A model generated the notes under the pieces. It made no database searches and was not told where the DNA came from. It saw nothing but the letters and a program-made list of their open reading frames with translations. This document shows, one piece after another, positions 6,001 to 8,378 of a stretch of DNA of 8,378 nucleotides (positions are counted from its first letter, which is position 1; every line of letters starts with the position of its first letter). Source of the stretch: Clostridia bacterium (GTDB lineage Bacteria; Bacillota_A; Clostridia; Christensenellales; Borkfalkiaceae). The DNA lies in the NCBI GenBank assembly GCA_017621955.1, contig JAGASB010000185.1, positions 1 through 8,378 of the forward strand. Reading direction: 5' to 3'. Position numbers and translations under genes: made by a program.

Positions 6001-7715
6001 CGAATATCGGTTTCGGTAAAACCATAATCGGTAGCCTTTACAATTTTTGCAACAGCCCTATTTACTGCTTCAACGTCTTCTGTTATAAACTCTGCGAAAT
6101 GCTTAAATTCTCTTGTGTTTTCTGTAAAGCGAGAAACTTCGTGCGCAACTTGTTTCACCCAAGTTCCGTTAGCCAGATGTTCTTCACTTACATACATAGT
6201 ATTGCCTTCTATAAAAGCGTTTGCATACTTGTTTGTTTTTATAATAGCCAAATTAAGTCCCACGCCAGACTTTCTACCCAAGCCAGAAACAGCCTTGCTA
6301 ATTTTAGCAAAGTTAGTTCTTTGTTCTGGTGTGAAAGTGGTGTCAGATAATTCAATATTGTAGCCGTGGCTTTTATTGACAGTTGCAAGTGTATCTTTTA
6401 CTTCTTTAACGTTATAAGTTAAGTTTGCAGAAACATTACTGCTTTTGCCAGAGTTTATAATCTCTTGCAAAGTGGTGTAAACTTCTTCTTTCAAGTCACC
6501 GTTAGGCTCAAACATATCAGCGATTGACGGCGAACTTTCTTGAAGCGTTGCAAGTGCTTCCGTGCGTTCTTCTTCTGTCATTTCCTTAAATTCGTTTGAC
6601 ATATTTTCAAGCGAATCCAAGTTTCTTTCAGCGTTTCTAACAGTAGCACCGTCAACTTGCTCTTGTGTAATATTAGAATCTTCTTGAATAACAGCAAGAG
6701 ATTGTATGCTATTTGCAATATCTTCTAAACTTTCAGCAACGTTTACAAAGTGTTTGCCACCTTTATCTTTGTGAATAAGCGCAGAAGCCCCACTTTGAAC
6801 GCCGTCCAAAATAGAACCAACTGCACCACCGATAAAGAAAGTTTTAGGTAATTGCGCCCAGTCAACCTTTGCTTCCGAATCGACACCAGTAATTCTTTTG
6901 TTTACTGGGTCTAATAAGTCAGCAACTACTTCTTCCAAACCTTCCGAAGCAAACGAGTAAACAGCCTTTCCGACACCTTTTGATATAAACTTGTCAGTTC
7001 CAGTCTTTACTGCGAGTTTGCCGAGTAAAGTGTTATCAAGTTTAGTTGCAGAACCAAATACACGACCACCAATCATTTCAGTTCCTGCTTCTATTGCACC
7101 GCTCAATGCACCATAACCAAGCGCTTGACCGTATGTCGCACCTTCTTGAAGTGCAGATTCAGAAGCATTACCTGCAGCACCAGCAACAAACGCAACCTTT
7201 GAAGCAACGTTTGCAACTTTCGCACCGATTGAAGCCGCTTTTGCGCCAGCAGATGCAGCAGTTCCAGCAAGCGAAGTTCCACCCGAAACAAACGCTAACG
7301 CAACAGTCGGGAGCATTCCACCAACACCGTCTGCTATCTGGTTAACTATATGGTCATTATCAAGATAGGAAACATCTGCAAGGTTTCTGCCCCAAGACCA
7401 TTCAAGCAAGCCTTCCCCTTCTTCGTCTGCACCAAAAATATCAGCAGTAAAGTCATAACTTACAAAATCGTCAACGTCAGCCCCAAATAAGCCAACGAGC
7501 ATAGCGCCAGCATCAACAATACCTTCTATGGATTTTACTGCACCCATAACGATATTGTTGACGAAGTTTCCTATTGTTGCAAGCCCCCTAACAAACCAGT
7601 TCTGTTCACTTTCTTGCTTCGGGGGATTATTGTTGTTAAGCGAAGTTTGGGCGTTGGTATCAACGCCGTGTATATTTAACTGCGCTTTTCTTTGTAATTC
7701 TTGTGGATTATACAT
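1..7715 (-). CDS. Giant phage polyvalent protein, C-terminus beyond window
   Basis: One open frame of 2571 codons runs from the ATG at 7715-7713 to the left edge without a stop. The start is firm: an in-frame TGA lies two codons upstream at 7721-7719, with a weak purine-rich ribosome site just before it. Modules in order: Ala/Gly-rich hydrophobic N-terminus (about 41-310), degenerate zincin (about 470-645), GRGDI module (732-830), polar linker (812-883), two ADP-ribosyltransferase-like modules (892-1121 and 1137-1350), conserved unknown domain (1372-1531), coiled coil (1535-1631), helical C-terminal half with a membrane-like segment (2298-2318). This is the layout of phage polyvalent proteins described by Iyer, Aravind and colleagues, thought to be injected with the DNA to counter host defences. 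The family assignment is from memory of related sequences. There are only five cysteines, none before residue 1287. The 3' end lies outside the window. Confidence 0.96.
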   Translation of the reverse strand, partial: MYNPQELQRKAQLNIHGVDTNAQTSLNNNNPPKQESEQNWFVRGLATIGNFVNNIVMGAVKSIEGIVDAGAMLVGLFGADVDDFVSYDFTADIFGADEEGEGLLEWSWGRNLADVSYLDNDHIVNQIADGVGGMLPTVALAFVSGGTSLAGTAASAGAKAASIGAKVANVASKVAFVAGAAGNASESALQEGATYGQALGYGALSGAIEAGTEMIGGRVFGSATKLDNTLLGKLAVKTGTDKFISKGVGKAVYSFASEGLEEVVADLLDPVNKRITGVDSEAKVDWAQLPKTFFIGGAVGSILDGVQSGASALIHKDKGGKHFVNVAESLEDIANSIQSLAVIQEDSNITQEQVDGATVRNAERNLDSLENMSNEFKEMTEEERTEALATLQESSPSIADMFEPNGDLKEEVYTTLQEIINSGKSSNVSANLTYNVKEVKDTLATVNKSHGYNIELSDTTFTPEQRTNFAKISKAVSGLGRKSGVGLNLAIIKTNKYANAFIEGNTMYVSEEHLANGTWVKQVAHEVSRFTENTREFKHFAEFITEDVEAVNRAVAKIVKATDYGFTETDIRSALNKIKQGLKLTAKELSGYQELVAHVTEELLGNEASIERLSRNNTGLARKIYNKIRDILTAIKGTNAEKATVERLKKAEKLFARSLTAVGSELGEFRTSAGRAMAEYKADREEYLALSKDKRAEWLKDKGYTAEDFADDVLDDGNELDNSGEIRYNLRKSLIGKTFPYYGRGDIRSEANERATRWAHEKGSMAGDIAFISYDNAWYKIEVFDDLDSKYQIVKGYTEKQFKTRLERIKKYESENYSYAGSLNEGIIHYEDKGRKQGSDIARTNKGRTDSRLSEMAKRENARTENRTERKGDSSSSIFDNERGIKYSLKSLDDKYLELAKNPESNEAELKRIIEEYSKMQGYSADSDYQGTSAFNGKAPSSNAYFETKESRIKAWENDEFEDTQTLGDYIKDGIDINNLDFIALDERSYRSASSERKEAILNIRKAIQLGSKFIKMYRSVPISIKEAKFRNGDWITPSKSYAVENAEIHGWGNDYKIIEQSVSVEHIWWDGNDIAEWGFDDGKNYAYKNTPNNAKLFNVVTYDDNGDVIPLSKRFNDSVPDVRFSLKNSNGETITPQQQEYFKDSAVRDWQGNLLVVYHQTNADFTVFDTTKKGAGHSDYEMPNGIFLKPTSENIGLKGDKQMRLYAKIENPLVFYNREHAQRYWKQNIDGYDVVVKQLAENDKKYNELFEDAFSEKRIARRRGVEFSDLTREQQDSIIEESSRKCDEILKEWRAENSKIERKAKALINSYLKKSGFDGIHLFEDKGSFGRKIETWIALSSNQVKNANNENPTTSPDIRFSLKDTATYTLSDGQVKKKVANFTKLKVYSKVEAESIINSILETNFNLEDYSVRISGKTKAEAIDVLWKTLNTADAGKRTGISLKIADYIIDNTIIESIYLEEENQIYTETISFLKPYLHSVDLKALKGEIKYRYDTDNSVYLLWGKRKGEDGQTADQIAMELAESGFFIDAENEADIFFEMDRAYREAVRALKKKSDKFLADTLGKEERNKLRQDIAKDILRAFDSNGKKSKLAEIIEQQKERAKVWKDLYYEEKQRNSAINNLLYEVGKIRDIHFGDFQNSTQSHNLLFRGSIERLSAIKHRGDLNKSGTRSIVAGLNEWYSKDNPVVGDRFIEDISYILNKISSGTGKLTAEEIKGLATAVAYFRHFIETNNKIFRAGKYVDAKPIVEDYIKKIAETQNLKISWAGKVFDKLFNNSKLNYMQTFNDPMTIARYMDKYGDGFFTQTLESFREGAVNSAILEMELNASVEEFYDKHKKFLKNLKAKTVKYNNVEIPADKALYLCMALNREQALMGLARSGFSYKDDKGKTVRVAGFETNEDLTLDDIKIIASEVQSELEKQFTEEEIEYIKIAEKLFNEDCKKLKSERDKTRLGYSNVVDDYYIPIRRAYIAQSVDVDSLQFELDRVSNLSFNKSAVKGAKNELFIESLDLVLSRHLRGIAQYYHLSNVIDNFNIIYNMDIGGNANRVKSIASESVNVWDKGKTYLQDLISDIQGIKRGEGSRAFGFIRGSYARYQLGANPKVWFTQLSSFFASTSILDYGSVIKGLAIKTNDVDKYCSLAKLRNNDNTAALAQGVLDKVDKVSNVLMKPIGMTDRLVVKKLFGACQVQVQKNTGLKIGTEENKVKAGELLQKVILETQQNIIATERSQAMRSSSELMKTLTMFTSDSMKVVGRVIDSYGELSILKARRKATADASEKANLDKQIKTARKKAAKSTSALVTSAIFMALIAQAFRTLYNKDDEEDNIVENMTVDAVGNLFGGLPIFKDVYAKLVEGYDFDGYQYSAINDLLDSMSDVINLTGDIFSGNADSRDIALNIKKMSYAIGQLFGIPVRNVYNVFYGLTNRISPATAYKIDDIFYKQSYNSDLKKAIKNNDEAMIATIAGLIMNENVGDFENGSTRSEVNRLLSAGFDVLPQSVPSSVTINEVQHSLTGPQQEKFRKAYSGAITAVDKLVSSNGYKIATDEAKAKAIKYVYRYYYYEAQHQALNVD
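3..2822 (-). other. Long helical C-terminal half of the giant protein
   Basis: Residues 1632-2571. It lacks obvious enzyme motifs and is rich in predicted helices. Recognisable blocks include FRGSIERLSAIKHRGDLNKS, DPMTIARYMDKYGDGFF, SNVVDDYYIPIRRAYIA, LRNNDNTAALAQG, ERSQAMRSSSELMK with TMFTSDSMK, and GLTNRISPATAYKIDD. From memory, large polyvalent protein associated domains (LPD families, possibly LPD38) occupy this part of similar proteins; I cannot assign the exact Pfam family without a search. A structural or ejection role is likely. Confidence 0.5.
762..824 (-). other. Likely membrane segment in the C-terminal half
   Basis: Residues 2298-2318 read SALVTSAIFMALIAQAFRTL plus Tyr, flanked by a Lys-rich stretch before (KTARKKAAK) and an acidic stretch after (KDDEEDN). 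It is the clearest transmembrane candidate in the protein and fits a protein that inserts into or crosses the host membrane. Confidence 0.55.
2823..3113 (-). other. Coiled-coil segment of the giant protein
   Basis: Residues about 1535-1631 are dense in Lys, Glu, Arg, Ala and Leu with few Gly or Pro, for example DRAYREAVRALKKKSDKF and LAEIIEQQKERAKVWKDL. This fits long amphipathic helices or a coiled coil that could mediate oligomerisation in the virion. Confidence 0.55.
3123..3602 (-). other. Domain: conserved region of unknown function after the ART modules
   Basis: Residues about 1372-1531. It starts VKKKVANFTKLKVYSKVEAE and contains DVLWKTLNTADAGKR, TISFLKPYLHSVD and YLLWGKRKGEDG. It looks folded and well conserved in related giant proteins as I recall them. 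No catalytic motif is evident and I cannot name it. It separates the enzyme-like modules from the helical C-terminal half. Confidence 0.45.
3621..3644 (-). repeat. Module-boundary motif, copy 4 (DIRFSLKD)
   Basis: Residues 1358-1365. It follows NPTTSP at the end of the ART-PolyVal-like module and precedes the conserved unknown region. No fifth copy is seen downstream. Confidence 0.75.
3666..4307 (-). other. Domain: ART-PolyVal-like ADP-ribosyltransferase module
   Basis: Residues 1137-1350. It opens with EYFKDSAVRDWQGNLLVVYHQTN (split here as EYFKDSAV and LLVVYHQTN), then FTVFDT, GIFLKPT, MRLYAKIENPLVF, and closes with SGFDGIHLFEDKGSFG and WIALSSNQVKNA before the fourth boundary motif. This order matches the ART-PolyVal family (H-Y type ADP-ribosyltransferases), in which His1160 and Tyr1207 are the likely NAD-binding positions. 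The usual HGT is HQT here. A charged helical insert of about 100 residues (1212-1310) separates the halves. It probably modifies a host target after injection; the target cannot be read from sequence. Confidence 0.65.
4332..4352 (-). repeat. Module-boundary motif, copy 3 (DVRFSLK)
   Basis: Residues 1122-1128. It separates the two ADP-ribosyltransferase-like modules and follows RFNDSVP. Confidence 0.75.
4353..5042 (-). other. Domain: ADP-ribosyltransferase-like module, R-S-E type candidate
   Basis: Residues 892-1121, between the second and third boundary motifs. A helical lead-in (YLELAKNPESNEAELKRI) and GTSAFNGKAPS precede the core at about 1010-1118. The core shows MYRSVP (Arg1019), GDWITPSKSYA (Ser1039, Ser1041), IWWDGNDIAEWGFDDG (Glu1077) and VTYDDNGDVIPLSKRFN just before the boundary motif. 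Arg, then Ser after a beta strand, then Glu is the order expected for an R-S-E ADP-ribosyltransferase, which would transfer ADP-ribose from NAD to a target. The block is common in phage giant proteins in my recollection. The enzyme assignment is inferred from residue order only. Confidence 0.5.
5046..5066 (-). repeat. Module-boundary motif, copy 2 (GIKYSLK)
   Basis: Residues 884-890. It ends the low-complexity linker and precedes the first ADP-ribosyltransferase-like module. The stop codon of the nested gene (5062-5060) lies inside it. Confidence 0.7.
5060..5281 (-). CDS. Small gene nested in +1 frame of the giant gene, unknown function
   Basis: This 73-residue frame lies wholly inside the giant gene, on the same strand, shifted one base downstream. 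It starts with ATG and has AAAGGA 9 bases upstream. None of the four other same-strand out-of-frame ORFs of 60 or more codons inside the giant gene combines an ATG with a ribosome site. The product looks like a small folded helical protein: likely helices at 2-20, 33-50 and 55-72, regularly spaced Leu/Ile/Met/Val, a tryptophan at 45 (FLKWLKEK) and an acidic-basic C-terminal helix ending MKGE. I do not recognise a family. The overlap covers residues about 812-885 of the giant protein, exactly its polar low-complexity linker, and ends with TAA inside the next boundary motif. The giant frame uses unusual CGA codons here, as expected if the sequence is constrained by the nested frame. It could still be a chance frame. 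Confidence 0.62.
   Translation of the reverse strand: MSQKITVMQEALMKVLSTMKIKDESKVLISLELTKDEQIHAFLKWLKEKMPEQKIEQSEREILRQVSLIMKGE
5067..5282 (-). other. Polar low-complexity linker of the giant protein, overprinted by the nested gene
   Basis: Residues 812-883 are rich in Arg, Glu, Asn, Ser, Thr and Lys and poor in hydrophobic residues, especially 836-876 (RTNKGRTDSR, then NARTENRTERKGDSSSS). It is probably disordered. It coincides with the nested gene, so the amino-acid content here may be set by the other frame. Confidence 0.7.
5226..5522 (-). other. Domain: small GRGDI module of unknown function
   Basis: Residues 732-830, directly after the first boundary motif. Visible elements are GRGDI (743-747), ATRWAHEKG (755-763), a likely beta hairpin AFISYDNAWYKIEVFDD (770-786), KYQIV (790-794) and a basic helix (LERIKKYES). 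It is compact and bounded by a boundary motif on one side and the low-complexity linker on the other, so it is probably a self-contained module. I recall similar blocks in related giant proteins but no named family. A small nuclease of the barnase/EndoU/RelE-like kind common in these proteins is possible, though I see no certain active site. Confidence 0.45.
5291..5296 (-). promoter_or_regulatory. Shine-Dalgarno site for the nested gene
   Basis: Read on the minus strand the site is AGAAAGGATTAAAAAATATG (core AAAGGA). The core is 9 bases from the ATG at 5281, through an AT-rich spacer that should stay unpaired. It sits inside giant-protein codons for Glu-Arg-Ile and is a better match to the anti-Shine-Dalgarno sequence than the site in front of the giant gene itself. 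It decides the start of the nested gene. Confidence 0.6.
5523..5543 (-). repeat. Module-boundary motif, copy 1 (EIRYNLR)
   Basis: Residues 725-731. It lies between the acidic linker after the zincin-like module and the GRGDI module. It is the most divergent of the four copies. Confidence 0.6.
5781..6308 (-). other. Domain: zincin-like metallopeptidase module with broken HExxH
   Basis: Residues about 470-645. The order of elements matches the zincin module of phage polyvalent proteins: a beta stretch ending NTMYVSEE, then VAHEVSRFTE (523-532) where an active enzyme has HExxH, then YQELVAHVTEELLG (592-605), which could supply the third metal ligand (E594), then a basic helical tail (LARKIYNKIRDILTAIKG). 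Active zincins need both histidines. Here the second is arginine (codon CGC at 6131-6129), one base away from histidine CAC. The module is therefore probably catalytically dead, or binds metal differently. Confidence 0.6.
6786..7595 (-). other. Domain: Ala/Gly-rich hydrophobic N-terminal region of the giant protein
   Basis: Residues about 41-310. A hydrophobic stretch at 41-78 is followed by GGMLPTVALAFVSGG (132-146), then a long run rich in Ala, Gly and Ser to about 215, then SEGLEEV (257-263) and a second hydrophobic patch FFIGGAVGSILDG (293-305). From memory, an Ala/Gly-rich stretch followed by a SEGxEE motif is common near the start of giant phage proteins of Firmicutes. The composition suits membrane-active or conformationally flexible protein used during ejection, but this role is inferred. 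No cleavable signal peptide is present at residue 1. Confidence 0.6.
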
Positions 7716-7730
7716 TATTCACTCTCTTTT
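7716..7730 (-). promoter_or_regulatory. Intergenic gap with weak ribosome binding site for the giant gene
   Basis: The 15 bases between the upstream TAA and the giant gene's ATG read AAAAAGAGAGTGAATA on the minus strand (the first A belongs to the stop codon). AAGAGAGTG resembles the consensus AAGGAGGTG imperfectly, with GAG 6 bases from the ATG. There is no room for a promoter or terminator, so the two genes are probably on one transcript and ribosomes ending at the TAA may restart here. Confidence 0.6.
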
Positions 7731-8378
7731 TTATTTGCCAGATGCAACTTTAATGTAGGCACTAACTGCATCATTTATATTGCTATTATCAGACATCATT
7801 TGTCGCCAAGTTCCACCGTGGTCAACTATAAACAAATGACCGTCATAAACTGCAGTCGTTTTCGGAGATTTAGACTTGCCGTGTTTAGCAAGAAGATTGT
7901 CAAGAATATCCGAATACTCTTTTTTTGCAGGATTGCCCATTCTTAAATCGTATTCAGTGCCACCTATTGAAACGTCGATATCGTTATTTTGTCTATCGGT
8001 AGAGCCAAAGCCTTGAATGTTAACTTTTCCATAAGTGTTATCTGCCCCACGATAGCCTTCTTGTGTTTCCATAGAAAGAACTGGATTTTCGTGTTTATCA
8101 ATATAATCATTAAGAGCAGAATTTTCACCGTCAGCACCAGAATTATACGCTTCAAGCCATTCACTAAATCCTTCTTGACTTTCAAGATACGCCATAGTGC
8201 TTTCTGGAACGTTTTCGCCATAAATACGTGTTATGTAATCCCAAGTCTTTTGGGCCGTCTCGTTGGTGATGCTACCGTCGGTATTAAACGCACCATCTTC
8301 TGCAAGCATACCAGAAACTTCGGAAACTACATTTGTTTCTTTCTCGTCTTGATATTGTTGTTCTTGCATATCCAACTG
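7731..8378 (-). CDS. Unknown phage protein upstream of the giant gene, N-terminus beyond window
   Basis: The frame is open from the right edge to TAA at 7733-7731. Possible starts are TTG at 8375 and ATG at 8369. Neither has a ribosome site in the few bases visible and the frame is already open at the edge (CAG), so the true start probably lies outside the window. Numbering from the TTG (214 residues): an acidic, Gln/Glu-rich first 30 residues; a probably helical part with a YGENVP stretch and GFSEWLEAYNSG (69-80); then a likely beta-rich C-terminal module (about 130-185) with IDVSIGGTEYDLRMG and, further on, AVYDGHLFIVDHGGTWRQM. No catalytic motif or signal peptide is evident. I do not recognise the family. 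It lies 15 bases before the giant gene, so it is probably co-transcribed and translationally linked with it, which suggests a virion or ejection-related role by association only. Confidence 0.9.
   Translation of the reverse strand, partial: QLDMQEQQYQDEKETNVVSEVSGMLAEDGAFNTDGSITNETAQKTWDYITRIYGENVPESTMAYLESQEGFSEWLEAYNSGADGENSALNDYIDKHENPVLSMETQEGYRGADNTYGKVNIQGFGSTDRQNNDIDVSIGGTEYDLRMGNPAKKEYSDILDNLLAKHGKSKSPKTTAVYDGHLFIVDHGGTWRQMMSDNSNINDAVSAYIKVASGK

Noticed and set aside
7719..7733. One long gene split by stop codons, or programmed readthrough between the two main genes
   Set aside because: Two different in-frame stops within 15 bases, plus a ribosome site and an ATG right after them, fit two separate genes better than readthrough.
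7964..8221. Out-of-frame ATG frame inside the upstream gene
   Set aside because: No Shine-Dalgarno sequence precedes the ATG and the main frame is compositionally normal, unlike the linker under the accepted nested gene.
1..8378. tRNA, CRISPR, insertion sequence, terminator or attachment site
   Set aside because: The only non-coding DNA is 15 bases. I saw no spaced direct repeats, no inverted terminal repeats and no stem-loop followed by a T run outside coding sequence.

Overview
The window is coding almost from end to end, and all the genes I can support read on the minus strand. It is AT-rich (roughly 35-40% GC by eye) and uses the standard genetic code. The protein content points to a tailed phage or prophage of a low-GC Firmicute, probably a clostridial gut bacterium. 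This rests on remembered resemblance of the giant protein to 'polyvalent' proteins of such phages, not on a database search.

Layout in transcription order (right to left). (1) 8378-7731: the 3' part of a gene of unknown function, whose true start probably lies outside the window. (2) A 15-base gap holding a weak ribosome binding site. (3) 7715-1: one uninterrupted reading frame of 2571 codons that starts at an ATG and runs off the left edge. I translated it line by line and found no stop or frameshift. It reads as a phage polyvalent protein. Its modules in order are: an Ala/Gly-rich hydrophobic N-terminus; a zincin-like metallopeptidase module whose HExxH has become HEVSR; a small unnamed module; a polar low-complexity linker; two ADP-ribosyltransferase-like modules; a conserved domain of unknown function; a coiled coil; and a long helical C-terminal half with one clear membrane-like segment. 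Four copies of a short motif of the form (D/E/G)-(I/V)-(R/K)-(F/Y)-(S/N)-L-(K/R) mark the module boundaries. Proteins of this architecture are thought to travel in the virion and enter the host with the DNA, where the enzyme modules act against host defences.

The most unusual feature is a second gene on the same strand nested inside the giant one, at 5281-5060, in the +1 frame. It encodes a 73-residue helical, globular-looking protein and has an ATG and a good Shine-Dalgarno sequence (AAAGGA, 9 bases upstream). It fits almost exactly over the low-complexity linker of the giant protein: it starts after the GRGDI module and stops inside the second boundary motif. Four of the six CGA codons I count in the whole giant gene fall inside this overlap. 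This looks like a small gene overprinted on a linker that tolerates almost any sequence, and it is the part most likely to be undescribed.

The plus strand holds only open frames antisense to these genes. I see no tRNA, rRNA, CRISPR array, insertion sequence, attachment site or factor-independent terminator. The only non-coding DNA is the 15-base gap.
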